Shown piece after piece: positions 1 to 6,190 of a stretch of 6,996 bases of DNA; position 1 is the stretch's first letter; each line of letters begins with the position of its first letter. The position numbers and the translations under genes are program-made. Under the pieces are notes generated by a model. It saw nothing but the letters and a program-made list of their open reading frames with translations, was not told where the DNA came from and searched no databases. Source of the stretch: Akkermansiaceae bacterium UBA2381. Lineage in GTDB: Bacteria > Verrucomicrobiota > Verrucomicrobiia > Verrucomicrobiales > DEV007. The stretch is taken from assembly GCA_002344215.1 (NCBI GenBank), contig DDSV01000024.1, positions 1 to 6,996 on the forward strand, read 5' to 3'.

Positions 1-1
1 C

Positions 2-760
2 GCCATCTTCTATGGCCCCCAGGCCTACGTCGAGGTCTACCTCAAGACTCCTGAAGGTTATATTCAGAGTCCAATCAGGTTTTCCTATTATAGCCACAAG
101 GAGATTCCCGATCACCCGGACCCACGCTATCGATATCGTGGACGTAAATTCCTCCGCATGGCCGAAGAACCCAGTTTCGACGGGAAGGAAATCGTCTGGA
201 AAATGATTCTCGAAGACGAGCTCAAGTTCGACGTCCATCTCTATCTGGGCCGGAAGGGAATGAATGCCACCTATGTGGCCGAACCTCCCAAAGACGGCAC
301 GGGCGACGCTGCAAGGATTACGTTCTCCATGCCCGCACTAGCCGGCGAGCGAACCGACCTGTTTTACGGCCAGGACTTTCCCGCGAGCGGGGTGAAACTG
401 GATATCGTTCGTGAAGCGGTTAAGGCTAATGAGGTTATCCTGAACCTTCCGAGAGAAGAGCGTGAGCGGTTTAACACGAACTGGACTCAGGCTGGATTCG
501 AGCCGGGCTACAATACCCGGAAATACAACGAGATGATCCGCAGACTTCCCGATGGTTATCGCGACATGGTGGTCCAGGGACCTTCCTTCGGACCGAGAAA
601 AATTCACGCCCGGACAACGAGCGGGAAGGTCCTCCTGAACGGGGGGCACAACCGGAGTGATTTCGAACCTTGGGAGGGCTACAACGCCACTCTGGCACGT
701 CCTGCGGATACCCGAACGAAATTCACCAAAACCGAGGCCATCGAACTCGAAATCGAGTGA
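2..760 (+). CDS. Hypothetical protein, C-terminal part (5' end outside window)
   Basis: I do not recognise this family. The frame is open from the first full codon at base 2 to a TGA at 758-760, giving 252 visible residues. The ATG at 158 (visible residue 53) is therefore probably internal, because in-frame coding sense continues before it (a YGPQAYVEVYL segment with a beta-strand pattern near visible residues 4-14). The protein is rich in charged and aromatic residues, has no obvious membrane segment in the visible part, and alternates short beta-like stretches with charged turns. Its C-terminus is acidic (EAIELEIE). No catalytic motif could be identified. It converges on the kinase gene with only 42 bases between the stops. 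Real coding status is supported by length and by protein-like composition; function is unknown. A signal peptide or first domain could lie outside the window. Confidence 0.75.
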   Translation, partial: AIFYGPQAYVEVYLKTPEGYIQSPIRFSYYSHKEIPDHPDPRYRYRGRKFLRMAEEPSFDGKEIVWKMILEDELKFDVHLYLGRKGMNATYVAEPPKDGTGDAARITFSMPALAGERTDLFYGQDFPASGVKLDIVREAVKANEVILNLPREERERFNTNWTQAGFEPGYNTRKYNEMIRRLPDGYRDMVVQGPSFGPRKIHARTTSGKVLLNGGHNRSDFEPWEGYNATLARPADTRTKFTKTEAIELEIE

Positions 761-789
761 AGATTCAGGCCGTTTCCCGGCAGTTCCAC

Positions 790-815
790 CGGTGGACGAT
801 CCTCATCGTCCACCG
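790..815. terminator. Hairpin at convergent gene ends
   Basis: A perfect 11-bp stem (790-800 with 805-815, arm CGGTGGACGAT) closes on a 4-base loop CCTC. It lies 30 bases after the stop of the upstream plus-strand gene and overlaps the last codons and TGA (803-805) of the minus-strand kinase. Position and symmetry suit a shared terminator for converging transcripts. No run of T follows on either strand, so it is not a textbook intrinsic terminator; it may act as a 3'-end stabiliser. Confidence 0.5.
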
Positions 816-2014
816 AGGCGGATTTCGGATCCCTCAAAATAGACGCGGATCCGATAGGTCGTATTCGGTCGGAACTGAATCTCACCGGTCTGGATATTCA
901 CCCGTTCCGGAACCTTGGTGAGTTGCTTGTCGACCACGGCGTGATAACCGCGGTCCGAAAAGATATCAATCAGCATGGCAAGGGCGACAGGGTCGGCCAA
1001 TACCTCGTCCTCGTTGTTGATCACTGCACGGCCGGAGATCGCATGGCGCTGGATGATGGGGATGAACTTGGTGTTAATCAGTTCAACCACACGTATAAAA
1101 AGTTCTCGATGATCTCTCGCATAGTCATCAAGACGTCGGACCAGTTCCTGACGGGCGTGTAGGATAATCTCGTGAGCCAGGGGAATCCCCCTCACGATTT
1201 CAAAGGTTGCCGGTTCCAGTTCCAGAGAACTTTGATACGTGAGCTCTTTGATGATGTTTTGCTCAACCTCGCTGACCGGCCCCTGGGCGTTGATGAGGTG
1301 ATAGAAGAATACTTCCCGCAAAGACTGGAGTGCCTCCCAGGTATTCTCCTTGAAAATACGATATCGGTGTTTGGCGGCTTCCACGTCGAGGTCAGTGGGT
1401 CGAAGTTCCTGCAATTCCCCGATTCCGGTCGCCTCAACTTCCTCATTATGCCGTGCAATTTCCCTTCCCCGGAAAAGCTGGCGATCAACGCTCGTCTTCT
1501 CGTCCACGAAGAGAACCATGACATGAATCGTGGGGCGACGAAAATGTCCCGCGAGCGGAGTCTCGGCATACTTGCGATGAAGCGCCCCGATTTTTTTGAC
1601 GAGCAGTTTCATGCACTCCACCTGCACCTTTGTCCTCGGGAATCCGTCAAGCACGGCACCGTCCCGGAATTCGGGCTCGAGCATCTTTCGCAAGAGTATT
1701 CCCATTACCTCCCGGTCACCGACCAGCATCCCCCTGTCCTTCAGGGCCCTCGCTTCAGGACTATCGAGAAGAGAGCTGATGATGATGGGGGGACAGGTGA
1801 AACCCCGCGCCTTCATAATAAAGGCCGTATTGGTCCCCTTCCCCGAGCCGGGGGCCCCTCCGAGGAGAATGATTTCCTTTGGAAAACGAAGCTTCTCCAG
1901 ACCGACCTCGTCAACGAGACCCTTCCAGACGGCTGAAAATATCACCTGGGCGTCCTTGATCTCAACCTCTATCAGCTTTGCCAACTCAACCGATTCCACT
2001 TCCGACTCACTCAT
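803..2014 (-). CDS. Nucleoside monophosphate kinase (adenylate-kinase-like) with N- and C-terminal extensions
   Basis: The 403-residue cytoplasmic protein has the adenylate kinase core. A P-loop GAPGSGKGT is at residues 53-61, followed by GMLVGD at 95-100, which corresponds to the G-x-L-V-P-D segment of the NMP-binding region. DGFPRT at 123-128 is the family signature. The LID is of the short, non-zinc type, with R178, R182 and R184 and then RPTD at 205-208, leading to the Rxxxxxx(Y/F) helix and the final nucleotide-fold segment near 240-255. The family transfers a phosphate from ATP to a nucleoside monophosphate, usually AMP. Typical Adk is about 190-220 residues. Here there are about 45 residues before the core and about 140 after it (roughly 265-403), the latter helical and then beta-rich, ending in RLGGR. 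The ATG at 2014 has GAGGG (2021-2025) six bases upstream. AMP specificity is not proven, and it may be a paralog beside a normal adk elsewhere. Confidence 0.88.
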   Translation of the reverse strand: MSESEVESVELAKLIEVEIKDAQVIFSAVWKGLVDEVGLEKLRFPKEIILLGGAPGSGKGTNTAFIMKARGFTCPPIIISSLLDSPEARALKDRGMLVGDREVMGILLRKMLEPEFRDGAVLDGFPRTKVQVECMKLLVKKIGALHRKYAETPLAGHFRRPTIHVMVLFVDEKTSVDRQLFRGREIARHNEEVEATGIGELQELRPTDLDVEAAKHRYRIFKENTWEALQSLREVFFYHLINAQGPVSEVEQNIIKELTYQSSLELEPATFEIVRGIPLAHEIILHARQELVRRLDDYARDHRELFIRVVELINTKFIPIIQRHAISGRAVINNEDEVLADPVALAMLIDIFSDRGYHAVVDKQLTKVPERVNIQTGEIQFRPNTTYRIRVYFEGSEIRLGGR

Positions 2015-2020
2015 GGGATG

Positions 2021-2025
2021 CCCTC
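2021..2025 (-). promoter_or_regulatory. Ribosome binding site of the kinase gene
   Basis: On the minus strand GAGGG, within a purine run AGAGAGAGGG, ends six bases before the ATG at 2012-2014. It fixes the kinase start and contrasts with the plus-strand genes of the window, which lack such a site. Confidence 0.6.
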
Positions 2026-2062
2026 TCTCTCTTTTTGCTATCCTGCAAGCGCAATTCGATCC

Positions 2063-2094
2063 CCGTAAAGTCGCGTCGGGTCACGGCTTTACGG
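2063..2094 (-). terminator. Hairpin after the SGNH-like gene, possible weak terminator or attenuator
   Basis: CCGTAAAG (2063-2070) and CTTTACGG (2087-2094) are perfect 8-bp inverted arms. The stem extends inward by three pairs, one of them G-T, leaving a loop of about 10 bases. It overlaps the TAA stop (2089-2091) of the minus-strand hydrolase and lies between it and the kinase. No T run follows on the minus strand, so read-through into the kinase is likely and the terminator role is only a suggestion. Confidence 0.3.
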
Positions 2095-2841
2095 CTTTGC
2101 GACAGGCAGGTTGTCGAGAATCCGATCGAGGTAGGCCTTTACTGAAGACGGAATCGTTTCAAAGCCCTCCACCGAGCGGTCCTGTCCCAGCGCATGCCTC
2201 ATCGCATTGTGCATCAGATATCTTCCCGTAACCACATTCATGTGGATATCGTCGCGGTAGAGATCATCAATCCGGCTGAACGGGGCCTTGCCATTTTCAA
2301 TGTCCATGGCAATTGATGCCAGTAAATCCTGGGTGTGAGTCTGACGGAATTCCCGGCCCGGATGCAGCTCCTTCAACTTTCCCAGAAGCGCTTCGATGTA
2401 GGCAGGGCTGTGTTTCATCGCCCCACCCCCGGAACTGGACGAATACTCCTCAGCCCGGGATCGGGCACGTGCCCACCCGCTATGAATCACAAACACGGCT
2501 TTGGTTTGCAGTCTGAGAAATTCGGAAATCACAGCCGCATCTGTCTCAAGCGTGCTTCCGTAGTGAACCTGCACCGAGACCAGATCATACTGCTTCTCCT
2601 TGAGTGCCCTGGGCCAGAGGGTGGAGTTCTCCACGCACGGTTTTTGCGGGTTCTCGAAAATGTAGGGAAGACTCTTTCCGCAATCGACATGCCACTGAAC
2701 GTCTCCATCCAATCTTGATGGCACCGTGTCTTGAGTCAGCGAGTTCCCGATAAGATAGAATGAAGGCCCTTGTGGCTCGGCGGCGGAAGCACTGAAACAC
2801 GCAAGAAAAAAGCCTAGCCGCACCAAACAGGGTTGAATCAT
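2089..2841 (-). CDS. Secreted SGNH/GDSL-hydrolase-like protein
   Basis: A 250-residue protein counted from the ATG at 2841. The N-terminus is a signal peptide (hydrophobic LGFFLACFSASA), probably cut after ASA near residue 20, so it acts in the periplasm or outside. The mature start FYLIGNSLT matches block I of SGNH hydrolases, with the likely nucleophile Ser34 in G-N-S. CGKSLPYI near residue 55 resembles block II (Gly). DDIH at 197-200 fits the D-x-x-H catalytic block V. The usual GxND of block III is not evident; VQVHYG near 90-95 sits at that place. The family cleaves ester bonds in lipids or acetylated glycans; the substrate here is unknown. A serine/glycine tract (SSSSGGG) lies at about 134-140. 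A GTG at 2850 in frame would add three residues; the ATG was preferred because AGGG lies eight bases upstream. It is divergent from the DUF1080 gene and 74 bases upstream of the kinase, possibly cotranscribed with it. Confidence 0.78.
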   Translation of the reverse strand: MIQPCLVRLGFFLACFSASAAEPQGPSFYLIGNSLTQDTVPSRLDGDVQWHVDCGKSLPYIFENPQKPCVENSTLWPRALKEKQYDLVSVQVHYGSTLETDAAVISEFLRLQTKAVFVIHSGWARARSRAEEYSSSSGGGAMKHSPAYIEALLGKLKELHPGREFRQTHTQDLLASIAMDIENGKAPFSRIDDLYRDDIHMNVVTGRYLMHNAMRHALGQDRSVEGFETIPSSVKAYLDRILDNLPVAKP

Positions 2842-2849
2842 GCCTTTCA

Positions 2850-2853
2850 CCCT
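2850..2853 (-). promoter_or_regulatory. Ribosome binding site deciding the SGNH-like gene start
   Basis: AGGG on the minus strand stands eight bases before the ATG at 2839-2841. The alternative GTG at 2848-2850 would overlap this site and has no usable site at proper distance, so the ATG is the better start. Confidence 0.4.
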
Positions 2854-2863
2854 ATCGGATTCC

Positions 2864-2894
2864 CGGGCGGAGTTCCATCACACAATCCCGCCCG
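2864..2894. repeat. Inverted repeat CGGGCGG-N17-CCGCCCG
   Basis: Perfect 7-bp arms at 2864-2870 and 2888-2894 flank 17 bases. The dyad lies 23 bases or more upstream of the SGNH-like start. It may be an operator for a dimeric regulator or a GC-rich RNA stem; the plus strand continues with a pyrimidine run TCTTTCTTTC. No regulator is encoded in the window. Confidence 0.35.
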
Positions 2895-2917
2895 TCTTTC
2901 TTTCGGGGAATCAACAG

Positions 2918-2962
2918 TCCGGAATGACGAGTTCACGCCTCAGAAAGGCTTCGTCCCCCGGA
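2918..2962. repeat. Three-part imperfect hairpin before the DUF1080 gene
   Basis: Three nested helices can form: TCCGG with CCGGA (2918-2922/2958-2962), GACGA with TCGTC (2926-2930/2951-2955), and GCCT with AGGC (2937-2940/2946-2949). They enclose a five-base loop CAGAA, with small internal loops between. That is 14 pairs in 45 bases, ending 25 bases before the ATG at 2988. It could be a structured 5' leader or an operator dyad; neither is proven. Confidence 0.35.
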
Positions 2963-2987
2963 ACCCTCTTCTGGTAGATTTCCTACG

Positions 2988-3731
2988 ATGAAACTTCCCA
3001 CTCTTCTTCTTTCGGCACTGCTTTCCCCTTTTGTGCTGGAATGTCCGGCGTCACCCGATCCCGTCCCCGGGGGCTTTCGTTCACTTTTCAACGGTCTTGA
3101 TCTCAGCGGCTGGACGATTCCCGAAGGCGATAACGGACACTGGAAGGTCCTCGACGGTGTCATCGATTACGACGCCCAGTCCGAGGCCAAAGGAGACAAA
3201 CACCTCTGGACGGAAGAAGAGTTCGGGGACTTCGAATTGCGTATCGACTGGCGGATTAAAGATACGACAGGCTTTTACGACGTTCCCTACGTTCTACCCG
3301 ACGGCAGCACCGTTAAGGGTCCCGACGGTAAGAATCTCACTCACCCCATGCCGAATGCCGACTCCGGCATCTACCTGCGCGGCATGTCAAAATATCAACT
3401 CAATATCTGGTGCTGGCCGATCGGCTCCGGGGAAGTCTACAGCATTCGGAACAATGAATCTCTCCCCCAGGAGATCCGGGCCGGAGTCACTCCGAATCGA
3501 AAGGCGGACAGGAATGTCGGTGAATGGAACACCTTTGTTATTACAATGAAAGGAGACCGGCTGACGGTAGTTCTGAACGAATACACCATCATCGAAAACG
3601 CCCTCCTGCCGGAAGTGCCGGAGAAGGGCCGGATCGCGCTTCAACATCATGGTGGCAAGAAAGCCGACGGATCATGGTCCCCGGCCTCAAGCCTCGTCCA
3701 GTTCCGGAACATTTTTATCAGACCGCTTTAG
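2988..3731 (+). CDS. Secreted DUF1080 family protein (3-keto-disaccharide hydrolase type)
   Basis: A 247-residue protein with an N-terminal signal peptide (hydrophobic 5-17, probable cut near PAS at 20-22), so it is exported. The mature part opens with FRSLFNGLDLSGW (30-42), the typical start of the DUF1080 domain (PF06439), a concanavalin-like beta sandwich. ADSGIYLRG (124-132) is the conserved middle strand, GRIALQHHGG (214-223) the conserved late strand, and the end VQFRNIFIRPL (237-247) is the usual finish. The domain fills the whole mature protein. Members have been named 3-keto-disaccharide hydrolases and are abundant in Planctomycetota and Verrucomicrobiota; the actual substrate here is unknown. 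C19 does not sit in a good lipobox, so a lipoprotein is unlikely. No Shine-Dalgarno site precedes the ATG. It is 43 bases from the next gene, suggesting one transcript. Confidence 0.9.
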   Translation: MKLPTLLLSALLSPFVLECPASPDPVPGGFRSLFNGLDLSGWTIPEGDNGHWKVLDGVIDYDAQSEAKGDKHLWTEEEFGDFELRIDWRIKDTTGFYDVPYVLPDGSTVKGPDGKNLTHPMPNADSGIYLRGMSKYQLNIWCWPIGSGEVYSIRNNESLPQEIRAGVTPNRKADRNVGEWNTFVITMKGDRLTVVLNEYTIIENALLPEVPEKGRIALQHHGGKKADGSWSPASSLVQFRNIFIRPL

Positions 3732-3774
3732 GACCTGAACTGAACGAAGTTCCCAACGACTCAGAATTGCCCTC

Positions 3775-6090
3775 ATGCAAAAAGCTTTGATCTCCCTTTT
3801 TCTCGCCTTCGCCTGTTCCGGATCTGCTCAGGATACGGCGGAGCAGAAGAGCATCCTCGAAGGCCACTCCTACCACGGGGAAGTCTTTAATGAGGGTCCC
3901 CGTCAGGCCGCCGTCTTTATCCCCGGGACAGGAGAGGTTACCTTCAAGGTCTCCACTAGTTCGGCGGAGGCACAGCGCTTCTTCAATCAGGGAGTCGGCC
4001 AACTTCACGGCTACTGGTATTTTGAGGCCGAGCGCGGTTTCCGTCAGGTGGCATCCCTCGACGCCGACTGCGCCATGGCCTACTGGGGCATGGCGATGGC
4101 TAACTTCAAAAACGATACCCGTGGAGCAAAATTCATCGCGGAGGCGACGAAGCGACGGGACAAAGCCTCAGACCACGAAAAACTCTGGATCGACGGTCTC
4201 GCCGCCTATTTCAAGGATCCGAAAGCGGATCCAAAAAAGCGGCTCGCTGACTATGTCAGATCTCTTGAAAAAATCGCTTCAGCCTACCCCGACGACATCG
4301 AGTCCCGGGCCTTCCTTCTTCACCAGATTTTCTACAACAGCGGGAAGGAGATCTCCATCTCCAGTCACTATGCGACAAACCTCCTCGCGCGCGAAATCCT
4401 GACAAAGGCACCCAACCATCCTGCGAATCATTACCAGATCCACCTCTGGGACAAGGAGGACGCGGCGAAGGCACTCACCGCAGCGGCGAACTGTGGCCCG
4501 GCCGCCCCCGGGATCGCCCATATGTGGCATATGCCCGGCCACATCTATTCAAAACTGAACCGCTTCGCCGACGCGGCATGGCAACAGGAGGCTTCAGCCC
4601 GGGTCGACCACGCCCACATGATCCGTTTTCAGATTGTTCCGGATCAGATTCATAATTTCGCCCACAACAACGAGTGGCTCATCCGCAACCTCAACAGCCT
4701 CGGGCAGTTCGATCGCTCCGTCGAACTCGCGCTTAATATGATCTCATTGCCGCGCCTGCCGAAATTCAAAAAGGAGGGAGACAAGGAAGTTTACGATCCC
4801 TCCGGAAGCAGCTGGCAGTATGGCAGGCAGCGTCTCCGCGACACGCTGTTCGCCTTCGGACAATGGGACGATCTCATCACCTACTCCGGAGACGGCAATC
4901 GTGCGGGCGAGGCACTTCTGAGACCCGATGAGAAATCGATAACCGAAATCGAATACCATCGTTATGTTGGTATTGCCCGATTCGAGAGTGGAGATCACGC
5001 GGGCGGATTAGTCCACTTGACTGAGTTGGAAAAACGCCTCGCCACAAAGAAGGCGGACAAAGACAAGGCCGTCACTGACGCACGGGAGAAAGCGGTCGCT
5101 TCAAAGAAGGACACGAAAGGGATCGAAGAAGCCGAGAAGGCGGCCGCGAAGAACTTCGAAAAGGCGATCACGGATCTCGAGAACCCTGCGACAGAACTGG
5201 CGGTTTATCGCCACCTCAGCGGCTCCTCACCTGACACGGCCGCTGCACTTACCCTTCTTCCAAATCTCAAGAACCTTCCGAAGTGGCGCCACGCCCTTCT
5301 CTGGCAAAGGGCCGGGGATGGCAAGACCGCGGTAAAACTTGCCGCAGAGGCAGTCGCTGCGGAAAAGAATCAGGTCATCCCTCTTGCGACTCAGGTGCGC
5401 ATCCTGCATGAAAACGGTGAAGTGGAGAAAGCAAAGGAGGCCTTTACTGCACTCCGCTCAGTGGCAGCTTCGGCAGATCTAGATCTACCGATCTTTGTTT
5501 CTCTCAAACCTATCGCAAAAGAGATCGGGTTCCCTGAACAGTGGCAACTACCGCGTGAGCCCGCGAAGGATCTCGGTCTCCGACCCGACCTCGGTGAGCT
5601 TGGACCTTTCCGTTGGAGTCCTCCGAAGGCGCCTGAATTTTCACTCAGCGATGCCTCCGGAAAGATCGTGGAATTGTCCTCCTATTCCAACCGGCCGGTT
5701 CTCGTGATCTTCTATCTGGGACGCGGGTGTATTCACTGCATGGAACAACTTAATGCCTTTGCCCCTTTGCATGAGAACTTCAGGAAGGCGGGCATCGACC
5801 TGGTGGCGATCAGCACGGACAATGCCGAGGGCTTGCGAAGCACTCTGGGTGGCAAAGATGGAAGCGAGTCGCCATTTCCCTTTCCATTGCTTTCGGACGA
5901 ATCACTCTCCTCATTCAAAGCCTTCCGCGCTTTTGACGACTTCGAACAGCAAGCGCTACATGGCACCTTCCTGATCGATGGCCGCCGGCACATCCGCTGG
6001 CAGGACATCAACTACAGCCCGTTCATGAAACCCGAATGGCTACTCGAAGAATGCGTGAGACTCTTGAAGATTGAAGGACACGGAGAATAG
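3775..6090 (+). CDS. Exported TPR protein fused to a C-terminal redoxin (AhpC/TSA-type thioredoxin-fold) domain
   Basis: The 771-residue protein begins with a signal peptide, probably cut after SGSA (residue 18). Residues about 60-350 are TPR-like helical repeats: SSAEAQRFFNQGVGQ (62-76), LDADCAMAYWGMAMAN (95-110), then unusual conserved-looking histidines in NHPANHYQIH (214-223), HMWHMPGHIY (249-258), DHAH (278-281) and HNFAH (293-297). Residues about 416-470 are very rich in Lys, Ala and Glu and look like a coiled coil or charged hinge. More helical repeats follow to about 600. The end is a redoxin domain (about 617-765) with APEFSLSD (619-626) and the active site GCIHC (C652, C655) on FYLGRGCIHCMEQL, then VAISTD, like peroxiredoxin/AhpC-TSA proteins. 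It probably does thiol redox work or protein assembly in the periplasm; partners are unknown. No Shine-Dalgarno site is seen before the ATG. A 5-bp dyad (GAACT/AGTTC, 3737-3752) lies in the short gap before it. Confidence 0.88.
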   Translation: MQKALISLFLAFACSGSAQDTAEQKSILEGHSYHGEVFNEGPRQAAVFIPGTGEVTFKVSTSSAEAQRFFNQGVGQLHGYWYFEAERGFRQVASLDADCAMAYWGMAMANFKNDTRGAKFIAEATKRRDKASDHEKLWIDGLAAYFKDPKADPKKRLADYVRSLEKIASAYPDDIESRAFLLHQIFYNSGKEISISSHYATNLLAREILTKAPNHPANHYQIHLWDKEDAAKALTAAANCGPAAPGIAHMWHMPGHIYSKLNRFADAAWQQEASARVDHAHMIRFQIVPDQIHNFAHNNEWLIRNLNSLGQFDRSVELALNMISLPRLPKFKKEGDKEVYDPSGSSWQYGRQRLRDTLFAFGQWDDLITYSGDGNRAGEALLRPDEKSITEIEYHRYVGIARFESGDHAGGLVHLTELEKRLATKKADKDKAVTDAREKAVASKKDTKGIEEAEKAAAKNFEKAITDLENPATELAVYRHLSGSSPDTAAALTLLPNLKNLPKWRHALLWQRAGDGKTAVKLAAEAVAAEKNQVIPLATQVRILHENGEVEKAKEAFTALRSVAASADLDLPIFVSLKPIAKEIGFPEQWQLPREPAKDLGLRPDLGELGPFRWSPPKAPEFSLSDASGKIVELSSYSNRPVLVIFYLGRGCIHCMEQLNAFAPLHENFRKAGIDLVAISTDNAEGLRSTLGGKDGSESPFPFPLLSDESLSSFKAFRAFDDFEQQALHGTFLIDGRRHIRWQDINYSPFMKPEWLLEECVRLLKIEGHGE

Positions 6091-6115
6091 GGCGGTCCAT
6101 GCCGAGTGATCTCTC

Positions 6116-6133
6116 CCTCCCGGTTCCTCCCGG
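6116..6133. repeat. Direct repeat CCTCCCGG x2, 10-base period
   Basis: CCTCCCGG occurs at 6116-6123 and again at 6126-6133, with TT between. A spacing of one helical turn and a place about 20-40 bases upstream of the possible -35 fit an activator site, but the repeat is short and may be chance. Confidence 0.3.
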
Positions 6134-6137
6134 AATT

Positions 6138-6156
6138 CAAGAATACGGGCTTCTTG
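6138..6156. repeat. Inverted repeat CAAGAA-N7-TTCTTG
   Basis: Perfect 6-bp arms at 6138-6143 and 6151-6156 flank TACGGGC. The right arm overlaps the possible -35 (6154-6159) of the small redoxin gene, as an operator for a repressor would. As an RNA stem it is too weak to be a good terminator for the preceding gene. Confidence 0.3.
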
Positions 6157-6190
6157 CCAGTGACACCCCGACGAACTATTTGTTAACGCG

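Larger units (their letters stand above)
2842..2987. promoter_or_regulatory. Divergent intergenic control region (SGNH-like / DUF1080)
   Basis: These 146 bases separate two genes transcribed away from each other, so promoters for both must lie here or very near. I see no convincing -35/-10 pair. A -10-like TAGATT (2975-2980) lies seven bases before the DUF1080 ATG without a matching -35. Two dyads occupy the region and are listed separately. Confidence 0.5.
6091..6190 (+). promoter_or_regulatory. Intergenic region with possible promoter of the small redoxin gene
   Basis: TTGCCA (6154-6159) matches the -35 consensus at five of six bases. Seventeen bases later TATTTG (6177-6182) is a weak -10 (T, A and T at the first three positions). 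Such a promoter would start RNA about 6189-6191, at or next to the ATG, giving a leaderless message; this agrees with the lack of a Shine-Dalgarno site. Upstream are a CCTCCCGG direct repeat and a CAAGAA/TTCTTG dyad. Cotranscription with the gene before it remains possible. Confidence 0.35.

Noticed and set aside
158..760. ATG at 158 as the true start of the left-edge gene
   Set aside because: The same frame stays open to base 2 with protein-like sequence, and no ribosome binding site precedes the ATG.
1172..1936. Open plus-strand frame of 254 codons opposite the kinase gene
   Set aside because: It lies wholly antisense to the kinase core with its P-loop and DGFPRT motifs. Its translation has no recognisable motif, and it is a by-product of codon composition.
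1596..2231. Open plus-strand frame of 211 codons overlapping the kinase and SGNH-like genes
   Set aside because: It is Ser/Pro/Arg-rich, antisense to two well-supported genes, and has no motif.
3031..3549. Open plus-strand frame of 172 codons inside the DUF1080 gene
   Set aside because: It is out of frame with the DUF1080 domain and low in complexity (Ser, Thr, Pro, Arg).
3775..3816. Lipoprotein signal in the TPR-redoxin protein (Cys14)
   Set aside because: The three residues before Cys14 are A-F-A, which does not fit a normal lipobox. Cleavage after SGSA is more natural.
4215..4232. Two GGATCC sites six bases apart
   Set aside because: They encode the repeated Asp-Pro of a DPKADP stretch in the TPR protein. 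Coding use explains them.
3890..4402. Open plus-strand frame of 170 codons inside the TPR-redoxin gene
   Set aside because: It is a Ser/Arg/Pro-rich shadow of the TPR frame, with no start signal.
4518..4533. CATATG-TGG-CATATG repeat
   Set aside because: It encodes the H-M-W-H-M motif of the TPR protein, so the DNA repeat follows from the protein repeat.
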